Shown in pieces: positions 41,742-50,425 of a DNA stretch of 57,867 bases. Within the stretch, counting starts at the first letter, position 1. Each line of letters starts with the position of its first letter. Source of the DNA: Beijerinckiaceae bacterium (GTDB lineage: Bacteria > Pseudomonadota > Alphaproteobacteria > Rhizobiales > Beijerinckiaceae); NCBI GenBank assembly GCA_019745195.1, contig JAIETL010000014.1, positions 1-57,867 of the forward strand. Direction: 5' to 3'. The translations under genes were made by a program, and so were the position numbers. The notes under the pieces were generated by a model. It did not search any database. It worked only from the letters and a program-made list of their open reading frames with translations, and was not told the DNA's origin.

Positions 41742-42176
41742 ATGGTCTATATCAAGCCGGTTACAGAAGAAGAACGCGCGAGCTGGCCCAAGGACGTCAA
41801 GGTCGCCCTTGAGAAGCCGTTCGTCGACGAGCGCGGCTCGATCCAGCCCCTGGTCGATGTCTCGATGGAAAGCTGCGTCCTGATCACCTCGCGCAAGGGC
41901 ACGGTCCGGGCGAACCACTATCACAAGACCGACTGGCACTACTGCTACGTCCTGTCCGGCGAGATCAAATACTACCATCGCCCGACCGGAACCACGCAGG
42001 CTCCCGAGGTCGTCGTCATCAATGCGGGCGAGCTGTTCTTCACGCCGCCGATGGTCGATCACGCCATGGTCTTCACGCAGGACACCTCCTTCCTGACCTA
42101 TGGCCGCAACTCGCGCGCGCAGGAGGTCTATGAGGCGGATGTGGTGCGCATCCCGCCGATCAATCCCGAGGGCTGA
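41742..42176 (+). CDS. Cupin-fold sugar-modifying protein (WxcM/RmlC-like)
   Basis: This 144-residue single cupin has VDERGSIQPLVDV, the metal/ligand motif RANHYHKTDWHYCYVLSGEIKYYH (split His/His/Glu pattern) and VINAGELFFTPPMVDHAMVF. Similar small cupins act as nucleotide-sugar isomerases or epimerases (FdtA/WxcM/RmlC relatives) or as accessory proteins. It sits between a GT2 gene and a C-methyltransferase gene (six-base gap), suggesting a step in the same sugar pathway. The precise reaction is unknown. Confidence 0.75.
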   Translation: MVYIKPVTEEERASWPKDVKVALEKPFVDERGSIQPLVDVSMESCVLITSRKGTVRANHYHKTDWHYCYVLSGEIKYYHRPTGTTQAPEVVVINAGELFFTPPMVDHAMVFTQDTSFLTYGRNSRAQEVYEADVVRIPPINPEG

Positions 42177-42182
42177 GGTCTC

Positions 42183-43430
42183 GTGTCCGCCGCCGTCTCC
42201 AAGCGATCGACCTGCCGGCTCTGCGACAGCCAACGGCTGCGGCTCGTCCTGTCCCTGGCTCCGACCCCGCCGGCCAACGCCTTCGTCGGCGAGGCGCAGC
42301 GGGGCTCGGCCCAGGAGGTCTTTCCGCTCGACCTCTACTTCTGCGAGGATTGCACCCATGTCCAACTGCTGGACGTGGTCGATCCGTCGGTCCTGTTCGA
42401 GCATTATGTCTATGTCTCGGGCACCTCGCCGGCCTTCGTGCGGCACTTCAAATCCTATGCCGCCGATGTCGCGGCGGTGACGGGCCCGCTCGACGGCGCG
42501 CTTGTCGTCGATATCGGCTCCAATGACGGCACGCTGCTGCGTGCCTTCCGCGACGATCAGGGCGCCCGCATCCTCGGCATCGATCCGGCCAGGAATCTCG
42601 CCGAGGCGGCGACCGCCGCCGGCATCGAGACGCTGGCCGAATTCTTCACGCCGGCCATCGCCCGGCGCGTCGTCGGCGAGCGCGGAACCGCCGTCGTCGT
42701 GACGGCCAACAACGTCTTCGCCCATATCGACGATCTCGGCGGCGTGGTCGACGGCGTCGATGCGCTTCTTGCTCCCGACGGCGTCTTCGTCTTCGAGGTG
42801 TCCTATCTGCTCGATGTCGTCGAGCAGGTGCTGTTCGACACGATCTATCACGAGCATCTGGCCTATCACTCGGTGCGGGCGCTGATCCCCTTCCTGGCGC
42901 ACCAAGGGCTCGAGGTCATCGAGGCGCAGCGGGTTGCGACCCATGGCGGCAGCCTGCGCGTCATCGCCCAGCGCACGGGAGCAAAACGCTCTCGCGGTGC
43001 GTCGGTCGATGCTCTGCTGGCGCTTGAAGAGGCTGCGGGCCTGCATCTGGTCGAGACATTCGACGACTTCGCCCGGCGCATCGCTGATCTCGGCGCGGAG
43101 CTGAAGGATCTGCTCCACGGCCTGAAGCGGGACGGCAAAAGCATCGCCGGCTTTGGCGCGCCGGCCAAGGCCACCACGCTGATGTACCAGTTCGCATTGG
43201 ATGCCAGCGTGATCGACTACATCATCGACGACAATCCGCTAAAGCAGGGCACGTTCACGCCGGGCATGCACATCCCGGTGGTTTCATCCGACGTGCTGAA
43301 GACATCCGCGCCGGATTACCTGCTGATTCTCGCCTGGAACTTCGCCGATCCGATCATCGAGAAGAACCGCGCCTTCCAGGATGGCGGCGGCCATTTCATC
43401 GTGCCTGTTCCGAAAGTAAGGGTAGTCTGA
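42183..43430 (+). CDS. Sugar C-methyltransferase with zinc-finger N-terminus
   Basis: The 415-residue protein has an N-terminal putative zinc site (C11-x2-C14 and C54-x2-C57), a SAM domain with VVDIGSNDGTLLRAF, the family block YHEHLAYHSV, and a C-terminal domain with FGAPAKATTLM and DDNPLKQGTFTPG. This is the TylCIII/NDP-hexose 3-C-methyltransferase architecture, which adds a methyl branch to a keto-sugar nucleotide. The start is a GTG. It lies in a tight gene row and ends three bases before the epimerase gene. Which keto sugar is methylated cannot be read from sequence. Confidence 0.88.
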   Translation: MSAAVSKRSTCRLCDSQRLRLVLSLAPTPPANAFVGEAQRGSAQEVFPLDLYFCEDCTHVQLLDVVDPSVLFEHYVYVSGTSPAFVRHFKSYAADVAAVTGPLDGALVVDIGSNDGTLLRAFRDDQGARILGIDPARNLAEAATAAGIETLAEFFTPAIARRVVGERGTAVVVTANNVFAHIDDLGGVVDGVDALLAPDGVFVFEVSYLLDVVEQVLFDTIYHEHLAYHSVRALIPFLAHQGLEVIEAQRVATHGGSLRVIAQRTGAKRSRGASVDALLALEEAAGLHLVETFDDFARRIADLGAELKDLLHGLKRDGKSIAGFGAPAKATTLMYQFALDASVIDYIIDDNPLKQGTFTPGMHIPVVSSDVLKTSAPDYLLILAWNFADPIIEKNRAFQDGGGHFIVPVPKVRVV

Positions 43431-43433
43431 CCG

Positions 43434-44492
43434 ATGATGCACTTTATCGACAGCGACATCGCCGAGGTCGTCGCCAATCTCGGCGAGCGGGCCCATGCAT
43501 TCGCCGGCAAAACGATCCTCATGACCGGCGCGCGGGGCTTTCTCGGGCGTAACTTCACCGAGGTCTTCGCCTATCTCAACGAGCATGTGCTGGAGAAGCC
43601 ATGCACCGTCGTCGGCTTCGACAACCTCATCACCGCCGGCGCCTTCGGCGAAAAGGACGTCGAGCGTCCCAACATGCGTTTCGTCCAGCACGACGTGATC
43701 AAGCCGCTGGAGTGGGACGGCCCGCTCGACTACCTGATCCACGCGGCCGGCATCGCCAGCCCGTATTACTACCGCGCCTTCCCGCTCGAGACGCTCGATG
43801 TCGCCATCACCGGCACGCGCAACATGCTCGAGCTCGCGACCAAGCACCGGGCGCGCTTCACCTTCTTCAGCTCGTCGGAGATCTATGGCGACCCCGACGC
43901 CCAGCACGTGCCGACGCCCGAGAGCTATCGCGGCAACGTCGCCTGCCGGGGCCCGCGCGCCTGCTATGACGAGAGCAAGCGCGTCGGTGAGACGCTCTGC
44001 CATGTGTTCCATGAGAAGCACGGCACGGCGACCACCGCGATCCGGCCGTTCAATGTGTTCGGGCCGGGCATGCAGGAGGCGGACTATCGCGTCCTTCCGA
44101 ATTTCGCCAGCAGCATCAAGGCGGATCGCGAGTTGACCGTCTACGGCGCCGGCACCCAGACACGGACCTTCTGCTACATCAGCGACGCTCTGACCGGCTT
44201 CCTGCTCACGGTGCTGTTCGGCGTCGAGGGCGAGGTCTACAATATCGGCAACCCGACGCCTGAGGTCTCGATCAAGGATCTGATCCGGCGGATCGAGGGC
44301 GTGATCGGCCGCCCGGTCAAGCAGAAGCTGATCGAGTATCCCGACAGCTACCCGGCCGACGAGCCGCTGCGGCGCTGCCCCGACATCCGCAAGGCGCGGC
44401 TGCAATTGAAGTACGAGCCCAAGGTCGATCTCGACGAGGGCCTGCGGCGCTTCTTCCAATGGACGGACCGGCACTACACCGGCGCGCTCTGA
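43434..44492 (+). CDS. NAD-dependent nucleotide-sugar epimerase/dehydratase (UXS-like)
   Basis: The 352-residue extended short-chain dehydrogenase has TILMTGARGFLGRNF, HAAGIASPYYYR, FFSSSEIYGDPD and CYDESKRVGETL with the Tyr/Lys pair. The pattern ASPYYYRAFPLETLDVAITGT and RACYDESKR resembles UDP-glucuronate decarboxylase (UXS) enzymes, but UDP-xylose formation is not certain; a 4,6-dehydratase or epimerase role is possible. Located directly after the C-methyltransferase, it may make the keto sugar that is methylated. Confidence 0.85.
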   Translation: MMHFIDSDIAEVVANLGERAHAFAGKTILMTGARGFLGRNFTEVFAYLNEHVLEKPCTVVGFDNLITAGAFGEKDVERPNMRFVQHDVIKPLEWDGPLDYLIHAAGIASPYYYRAFPLETLDVAITGTRNMLELATKHRARFTFFSSSEIYGDPDAQHVPTPESYRGNVACRGPRACYDESKRVGETLCHVFHEKHGTATTAIRPFNVFGPGMQEADYRVLPNFASSIKADRELTVYGAGTQTRTFCYISDALTGFLLTVLFGVEGEVYNIGNPTPEVSIKDLIRRIEGVIGRPVKQKLIEYPDSYPADEPLRRCPDIRKARLQLKYEPKVDLDEGLRRFFQWTDRHYTGAL

Positions 44493-44496
44493 GGCC

Positions 44497-45423
44497 GTGG
44501 TCAGGCTCGGCCTGATCGGCGTCGGCCGCTGGGGCCGCAACTATGTCAGGACGATCGCGGCCATGGAGGGCGCGGTCCTGGCCGCGGTCGCGAGCCGCAA
44601 TCCCGATACGGCGGCCCTGCTGCCGCCTCAGACGGGCATCGAGGCCGACTGGGGCGCCCTGTTCGCGGGCGGTCAGATCGACGGCGTCATCGTGGCGAGC
44701 CCGCCGCATACGCATCGGGAGATTCTCGTCGCGGCGCTGGAGGCAGGTTGTCCCGCGCTGATCGAAAAGCCTCTCGTCGCGCGCCGTCACGAGTTGTCAG
44801 CGCTGCGCGCCGCCGCCGCATCCAGCCGCGCCGCCATTATGGTCGACCATGTGCATCTGTTCCATCCGGCCTTCCGCGCCCTGAAGCAGGAATGCGCCCG
44901 TCGCGGCGGGGCGCGGGCCATCCGTTCGTCGGCCGGCAATCACGGCCCCTACAGGCGCGACGCCTCGGTGCTCTGGGACTGGGCGCCCCATGACGTCGCG
45001 ATGGCGCTGACGCTTGCGCCGGGCGGCGCGCGCGTCGTCGCCGCGCGCTGCGACGAACGCCGGACCGTCGAGGACGTCATCGCCGAGCGCCTGGTGCTGA
45101 CGCTCGACCTTGCCGGCGGCATCCCCTGCGAGATTACGGTCGGAACGCTCGACGACAAGCACCGTTGGTTTGCCGTCGACACCGCCGACGCGACGTTGAT
45201 CTATTCCGATCAGGCGCCCTTCCTGCGGGTTCTGGAGGGCGCTCCGACGCAGCAGGACAGGCTGGAGAGCGCCATTCCCATACCGGCCGCGATGCCGCTC
45301 GGCATCGCCGTTTCGGAGTTCGTCGAGGCCGTCCGCAGCCGTTCAGGCTCGCGCGAGGGGTTCGAACTCGGCTGCCGGGTCGTCGAGATAATCGCTGATT
45401 GCGAGGAGTTTTTGCATGGCTGA
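44497..45423 (+). CDS. Gfo/Idh/MocA-family oxidoreductase
   Basis: The 308-residue protein has an N-terminal Rossmann motif LGLIGVGRWGRNYVRTI, the conserved IEKPLVARRHE (EKP motif of the family) and a C-terminal alpha/beta domain with NHGPYRRDASVLWDWAPHDVAM. Members are NAD(P)-dependent sugar-nucleotide dehydrogenases or reductases. The start is GTG, four bases after the epimerase gene. It may reduce or oxidise the sugar of this cassette. The 3' end overlaps the next gene by eight bases. Confidence 0.88.
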   Translation: MVRLGLIGVGRWGRNYVRTIAAMEGAVLAAVASRNPDTAALLPPQTGIEADWGALFAGGQIDGVIVASPPHTHREILVAALEAGCPALIEKPLVARRHELSALRAAAASSRAAIMVDHVHLFHPAFRALKQECARRGGARAIRSSAGNHGPYRRDASVLWDWAPHDVAMALTLAPGGARVVAARCDERRTVEDVIAERLVLTLDLAGGIPCEITVGTLDDKHRWFAVDTADATLIYSDQAPFLRVLEGAPTQQDRLESAIPIPAAMPLGIAVSEFVEAVRSRSGSREGFELGCRVVEIIADCEEFLHG

Positions 45424-46132
45424 GCTTTTGTACGAGGGGCATGACCTCGATGTCCTGAGCGACATGCCAAACTACTACAACTGGATCATGGCGTCGTTCT
45501 CGCCCCATATCCGCGGCGAGGTGATCGAGTACGGCGCGGGCAGCGGCACCGTTTCGGCTCGCCTCGAGCCGCTGGCCGAGAAGCTGACCCTCGTCGAGCC
45601 CTCGCCGAACCTCGCGGGCGTTCTGCGCTCGCGCTTTGCCGGCAACGGGAAGGTCGCGGTCGTGAGCGCGCTGATCGAGCAGCACACGGCCGATATCGCC
45701 TCCGACTCGATCGATGCGATCGTCATGGTTAACGTGCTCGAACACGTCGAGGACGACGTCGCAGCTCTTGGCGAACTGATGCGCATCCTCAAGCCTGGTG
45801 GGCATCTCTTGCTGTTCGTGCCGGCGCTGCAGGCGCTGATGAGCAAGATCGACCTGATGCACGGCCATTTCCGCCGCTACCACCGGCCGGACCTGCAGGG
45901 CAAGGTCGTGGCGGCGGGCGGCGAGGTCCTCGACTGCCGCTATTTCGACGCCTTCGGCGTCGTGCCGTGGTTCCTGCTCAACAAGATGCTCGGCAGCACC
46001 TCGTTCAATCCAAAACTCGTCGCCCTCAATGACCGCGTCGTCGTTCCGCTGTCGCGCGCGGCGGAGGGCGTCGTGACGCCGCCTTTCGGCAAGAACCTGA
46101 TCCTGGTGGCGAGAAAACCGTCAGGCCGGTGA
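45416..46132 (+). CDS. Class I SAM-dependent methyltransferase
   Basis: The 238-residue protein has EVIEYGAGSGTVSARLEPL as SAM motif I, then LVEPSPNLAGVL, IVMVNVLEHVEDDVAAL and LKPGGHLLLFVPALQALMS (Methyltransf_11/23 type). A GHFRRYHRPDLQGKV block is typical of polysaccharide-locus methyltransferases. It is the last gene of the rightward operon that starts at 40015, overlapping the oxidoreductase gene by eight bases and the convergent membrane-protein gene by 12 bases. Confidence 0.87.
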   Translation: MAELLYEGHDLDVLSDMPNYYNWIMASFSPHIRGEVIEYGAGSGTVSARLEPLAEKLTLVEPSPNLAGVLRSRFAGNGKVAVVSALIEQHTADIASDSIDAIVMVNVLEHVEDDVAALGELMRILKPGGHLLLFVPALQALMSKIDLMHGHFRRYHRPDLQGKVVAAGGEVLDCRYFDAFGVVPWFLLNKMLGSTSFNPKLVALNDRVVVPLSRAAEGVVTPPFGKNLILVARKPSGR

Positions 46133-48328
46133 CGGCGGCAAGCTGAATAGGCGCGCTCCGCCGCGCTTCATCGCGTTGCCGGCACGTAGCAGGCCAGCCA
46201 TGACCGCGAGTCCGCCGGTCAGCGCCAGCAGCACATTGATGTTGATCATGAAGCGCGGCGGGTCGGCGATGTTGAGGAACGCCAGCAGGACGCAATAGCC
46301 GAGGCAGCACAGCCCGAAGAACGCCGCCATCAGCGCGGTATCGCGCTGTCGCGGGCTTCCGCCGCCGGGAATGCAGCAGGCGAGCAGACCCAGTGCGGCG
46401 AGCTTGGGTAGCTCCTGGAACAGCAGGCCGAGAGGCTCCACCACGCGCCGGTACGCGTCATGGACCCGTTCCGCCATGCGGAGTGTCGAAGGAGTTTCGT
46501 AAGCGGGGGCTTCGCAACCCAGAACAATGGCATCGACGAAAAGGCGAAGCGGCCAACGCGCGGACGCTGTCGCATCGCGTCCCGTCCGGCATGAGGCCGC
46601 CGCCTCCGGCTTGCCAGCCTCATTGAGGACGATTGTCCTGAACTGCGCCAGCGATCGGCGATGCTCCTCAAGTGCTTCCGGAGCCGGGGTGTAACGATGC
46701 ACGTTGTACCCGTATCCGTGCCTGAGCAGATGAACGAAGCTCTTGCCGACAAGGCGCAGATACTCTGCCGGGTGAGCCTTGATGCCTTCGACGGCCAGGT
46801 CCTTGTAGATCGCATTCAACGCCGCAATCGTTATAACGATGTTTCTGCTTTTGAGGTATTCGATCATCACTTTTGCCGGGCTTGAGCTGTCGAAATCGCG
46901 CGTCAGTTGCTCGTTCAGGGAACCGAAGACGAGCCAGTTCGGCTCGTGCTGTCCAAACGCGACGTAGCGCTCGCGGTAACGCTCCAGCAACGGCCGCAGC
47001 GCCTGCTTGAGTTCGGGGTAGGCAGTGCCGTCGAGATCGGTGAGATGGCCGACATGCGAGAACATATTGTAGCCGTCGAAGCGGCTGATCTGGTACTCGC
47101 CGTACCGCGCCTTGAAGCCCGTCATCATCGCGCCCAGCCCGATAATGATCGCTCCCACCGCGAGGCATCCGGCCAAGGCGGTCCGGCCAAGCGCACCGCT
47201 GCGTAACGTCCAGCTGTGCAGCCCATAAAGGATGGCCGTGGCCGGTATCAGCACGAGCGCCGAGGGTTTGACGTAGATGTTGAAGAAGGCGACGATGCCG
47301 ATTGCGGCGGCTAGGCTTAGGGACGCCTTGTGCCGGAAGGACAGCACCGCGAGCCCCGCGTAAAGGCAATAGAATACCGTCGAGTCGATTTCCGACATGA
47401 GAGAGTATTCGTAGAAGATGCTGCCCTTGTTGAACAGCAGCAACGCCAATAGCAGCAGCGAGAGCACGTCGAAACGCAGGACATGCCGTATCGCGATGCA
47501 CAAAAAGACAGTGCTGGCGATCACGGTGGCGTTATGCATCAGAAGAATGCCGACCGGGCCGCGAAACAGGGAGAGGCCGAGCAGGATCAGCGTCGATGTT
47601 CCTCCTGTTCTGATTTCGGAGAAAGGCAGCCAGCCGTTAGCGATGACGGGCGTGACATAGCTGAGCGTATCCGGCGAGACATAGGGCACATGCAGGACGT
47701 GCGTCCAGAACAGGCGGAACGCCGTCGCGGCCACCAGAATGCCCGCGAAACTGAGCCAGTAAAGCGGCGCGGGCATGCGCGGGATTGGACGCAGCAGGCG
47801 AGCGGCCGCGTTGCGAAGGCCCCATGGCCCGATGCCGCCGAGCGGCGAGGTCAGTCCCGCCGCCAGCGCCAGCGCCAATGCGGCGGCCAGCCCCCAGGCG
47901 ACGGAGGCATGCAGCAGAACCGGATAGCGGACACGGTAGATCCGGCCGTTCTCGTTGGGATTGCTATTGTCGCTCGACGAGAAGGTGACCGTTCCTTCCC
48001 AGTAGACATAGCCGCCGCCCCCCTGCTGGATGATCGCATCGCCCGGCGTTTCCCCGCCGCCGAGCGGCACGCCGTTTTCGAGGACCTGCAGGCGCGCGGG
48101 CTGCTTTCCGACACCGCTGGTCGGCGTGAACAGGAGCGGCTGGAGCGGTATCTTGACGACGGGAACGGCGGCGTAGGCGTGGCCGGCGACAGGCCGGAAG
48201 GGCTGTGGCAACTGGCCGCTGCGCCAATACGCGCCGCTGTTGAGAAGAAGAACGGCGCAGAGCGCGGTAAAGAGAATGATCTGGCAAATTCTGATCCATC
48301 GGGAGAGCGTCAGGGACTTCGGTGTCAA
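46121..48328 (-). CDS. GT-C-like membrane protein with extracytoplasmic beta domain
   Basis: The 735-residue protein has one N-terminal helix (about 13-31), an extracytoplasmic domain (42-133; PFRPVAGHAY to FSSSDNSNPNENGR) shared with the methyltransferase at 18573, then about ten further helices. A loop with HVPYVSPDTLSYV and GGTSTLILLGLSLF resembles the acidic first loop of GT-C enzymes; a large loop (about 445-640) follows and two helices close the protein. It is probably a periplasmic-facing glycosyltransferase using polyprenyl-linked sugar; no characterised homologue is evident to me. It stands alone, divergent from the flippase gene (182 bp), with slightly lower GC than its neighbours. 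Confidence 0.7.
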   Translation of the reverse strand: MTPKSLTLSRWIRICQIILFTALCAVLLLNSGAYWRSGQLPQPFRPVAGHAYAAVPVVKIPLQPLLFTPTSGVGKQPARLQVLENGVPLGGGETPGDAIIQQGGGGYVYWEGTVTFSSSDNSNPNENGRIYRVRYPVLLHASVAWGLAAALALALAAGLTSPLGGIGPWGLRNAAARLLRPIPRMPAPLYWLSFAGILVAATAFRLFWTHVLHVPYVSPDTLSYVTPVIANGWLPFSEIRTGGTSTLILLGLSLFRGPVGILLMHNATVIASTVFLCIAIRHVLRFDVLSLLLLALLLFNKGSIFYEYSLMSEIDSTVFYCLYAGLAVLSFRHKASLSLAAAIGIVAFFNIYVKPSALVLIPATAILYGLHSWTLRSGALGRTALAGCLAVGAIIIGLGAMMTGFKARYGEYQISRFDGYNMFSHVGHLTDLDGTAYPELKQALRPLLERYRERYVAFGQHEPNWLVFGSLNEQLTRDFDSSSPAKVMIEYLKSRNIVITIAALNAIYKDLAVEGIKAHPAEYLRLVGKSFVHLLRHGYGYNVHRYTPAPEALEEHRRSLAQFRTIVLNEAGKPEAAASCRTGRDATASARWPLRLFVDAIVLGCEAPAYETPSTLRMAERVHDAYRRVVEPLGLLFQELPKLAALGLLACCIPGGGSPRQRDTALMAAFFGLCCLGYCVLLAFLNIADPPRFMININVLLALTGGLAVMAGLLRAGNAMKRGGARLFSLPPSPA

Positions 48329-48510
48329 CGGTCGCGCTCCGGATCGATCCTGGCCGGGATTCGCAGGGCCAAGGCTCGGCTTATAGGTTCTCGGGCTCGA
48401 TGCGGTAAAGCGAACAGTCGGCGACCTCCGACAGCGGCCTCGACGCCGAATGGGGCCGCGCGCCGGCCGATGTCTCCCGTGCGCCAGCTGCGGTGGTCAA
48501 GCGGGAACCG

Positions 48511-49563
48511 ATGCTGTATCTGGCGCTGCGTCGCCGTCCGTTGCCAGCAGCGGACGCGCCGGCTCGTGTGGAAAGGCTCCTGGCGTTGCGGAACTGGCTG
48601 GTCGCGCTGAAACTGCTCGCGGGAGCGGCCCTGATCTATCTGGTTCTGCGCCGGGTGGACGCCCACCAGATCTCGGGGATCATGCTCGGAGCCCGCCCCG
48701 GGCCGTTGGCGCTGGCCTGCCTGTTCATCGCCGGCGCGGTGGTCAGCAACGCCTATCGCTGGCGCTCGATCACGCGCTGCCTCGACCATGGCGTCTCGGG
48801 CCGGACCGCCGTGATCGGCTATTTCGAGTCGATGTTCTTCAACCAGATCCTGCCGACCGGCATCGGCGGCGACGCGATCCGGGTGGTCAGGGCCTATGAT
48901 GCGGGCGTTATGGCCGGATGGGCTCTGGTCGGCGTCCTGATCGATCGCGCCTTCGGGCTGCTCGCGGTCGGCGTCGTGCTGGTGTTCGCCTACCTTGTCG
49001 GCGGCTCCAGCATCACGGCGGCTCCCCTCTTCGCCTGGCTGGCGGGCATCGCGGCCGTGGTGGTGCTCGGGGCCGCCGTCGCGGTCTGGCTCGGAGCGAT
49101 CGTCCGGCAGGAGCGCCTGCCGCGCTGGACCGCGCCCCTCGTCTCCCTCCTTCAGGCGTTCACGCGGGTCTTCCGCAGTTCCGGTGGCATCACCGAAGTC
49201 CTGCTGACGCTCCTGGTCTCGACGGTGCTGATGGCCGCGTCGCTTGTCGCCTGCGCCCGCAGCGTCGGCGTCGATCTGGGCTTCTGGGACGGGCTGATCG
49301 TCATGCAGGGCATCCTGCTCGCCGCGCTGGTGCCGATCTCGATCGGCGGCTGGGGCGTGCGGGAGGGCGCGCTCATCCTGCTCTTCGCTCCGCTCGGCAT
49401 CGGCGCCGACCAGGCGGTGGCGATCTCGGTGCTGTTTGGCCTCGCGCTGACGGCGATCGGCCTCGTCGGCGCTGCGGTTTGGCTCGCCAGCGGATACCGG
49501 CGCGTCGATCTCGCGATGCGTCTCGGCGCGATCCGGCGCAAGTCATCTGGCGGTGCGTCTTGA
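48511..49563 (+). CDS. LPG-synthase-type flippase-domain membrane protein
   Basis: The 350-residue protein has about eight transmembrane helices. The core motifs NAYRWRSITRCL, FFNQILPTGIGGDAIRVVRAYDAG and PISIGGWGVREGALILLFAPLG are those of LPG_synthase_TM/UPF0104 proteins. They are thought to flip lipids or lipid-linked sugars; some are fused to lysyl transferase domains, which are absent here. The ATG at 48511 is preferred over a GTG six codons earlier. It is the first gene of the last operon and the intact counterpart of the interrupted gene at 40015. Confidence 0.85.
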   Translation: MLYLALRRRPLPAADAPARVERLLALRNWLVALKLLAGAALIYLVLRRVDAHQISGIMLGARPGPLALACLFIAGAVVSNAYRWRSITRCLDHGVSGRTAVIGYFESMFFNQILPTGIGGDAIRVVRAYDAGVMAGWALVGVLIDRAFGLLAVGVVLVFAYLVGGSSITAAPLFAWLAGIAAVVVLGAAVAVWLGAIVRQERLPRWTAPLVSLLQAFTRVFRSSGGITEVLLTLLVSTVLMAASLVACARSVGVDLGFWDGLIVMQGILLAALVPISIGGWGVREGALILLFAPLGIGADQAVAISVLFGLALTAIGLVGAAVWLASGYRRVDLAMRLGAIRRKSSGGAS

Positions 49564-49618
49564 ACGGCTCTATCAAGCGAAGCCCGCAAGACCGGCCGCG
49601 ACGCAGGACAATGCTTCC

Positions 49619-50386
49619 ATGACAACAGCAACCGCATCCCCTGCGCCGCAGGACGAGGTCGATGCGCGTCTGACCGAACACAGACGCATCTGGGCCGAAA
49701 AGCCGACCCTGCGCATGATCTACATGGATTATCACCGCCGGCTGGAGGCGTCCTGCCCGCCGGGCCCGCTGCTCGACATCGGCGGCGGCTCGGCGCATTT
49801 CAAAAACTACCGCGCCGACGTGACCTCGCTCGACATTCTGCCCTTCCCGGGCATCGACGTGGTCGCCGACGCCCATGACATGCCGTTCGAGAACGGCCGC
49901 TTTTCGGGCATCGTCATGCTCGACGTGCTTCATCATCTGCAGCGCCCGGTCGCCTTCCTGCAGGAGGCGGCGCGGGTGCTGAAGCCGGGCGGCCGGCTGG
50001 CGATGATCGAGCCCGGCATGAGCGTGGTCGCGAAGCAGTTCTACGACCGGTTCCATCAGGAGCCGGTGGTGATGACGGCCGATCCCTTCGCCGAGGGCAA
50101 GCAGTCGGGCGACGATCCGTTCGATTCCAACCAGGCGATCCCGACGCTGATGTTCGCCTCCGAGCAGGCGCGCGCGCGCGTCGAGGCCACGATTCCGGAG
50201 TTGCGCGTCGTCGAGACGCGTTGGCTGGGCCTGTTCGCCTATCCGCTTTCGGGCGGGTTCAAATCCTGGTGCCTGTGGCCCGCGGCGCTGACCAGACCGA
50301 TGATCGCGCTGGAAGACAGGCTTCTGCCGGCGCTCGGGTCCACGCTTGCCTTCAGGCTGATGGTGGTGCTCGAACGAAAAGGCTAG
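49619..50386 (+). CDS. Class I SAM-dependent methyltransferase
   Basis: The 255-residue protein has SAM motif LLDIGGGSAHFKNY, VTSLDILPFPGIDVVADAHDMPF, GIVMLDVLHHLQRPVAFLQEA and LKPGGRLAMIEPGMS (Methyltransf_11). A long C-terminal part with FGSGGFKSWCLWP-like YPLSGGFKSWCLWP is common in polysaccharide-locus methyltransferases. The start at 49619 is the first ATG after the flippase stop (55-bp gap). The acceptor is unknown. Confidence 0.85.
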   Translation: MTTATASPAPQDEVDARLTEHRRIWAEKPTLRMIYMDYHRRLEASCPPGPLLDIGGGSAHFKNYRADVTSLDILPFPGIDVVADAHDMPFENGRFSGIVMLDVLHHLQRPVAFLQEAARVLKPGGRLAMIEPGMSVVAKQFYDRFHQEPVVMTADPFAEGKQSGDDPFDSNQAIPTLMFASEQARARVEATIPELRVVETRWLGLFAYPLSGGFKSWCLWPAALTRPMIALEDRLLPALGSTLAFRLMVVLERKG

Positions 50387-50425
50387 AACGTGGACGAGGT
50401 CGCGCCTCGACCGGACGGATCCGCG

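Noticed and set aside
41646..43118. A 490-codon minus-strand frame opposite the cupin and C-methyltransferase genes
   Set aside because: It spans two real genes with conserved motifs; its own translation resembles no protein family.
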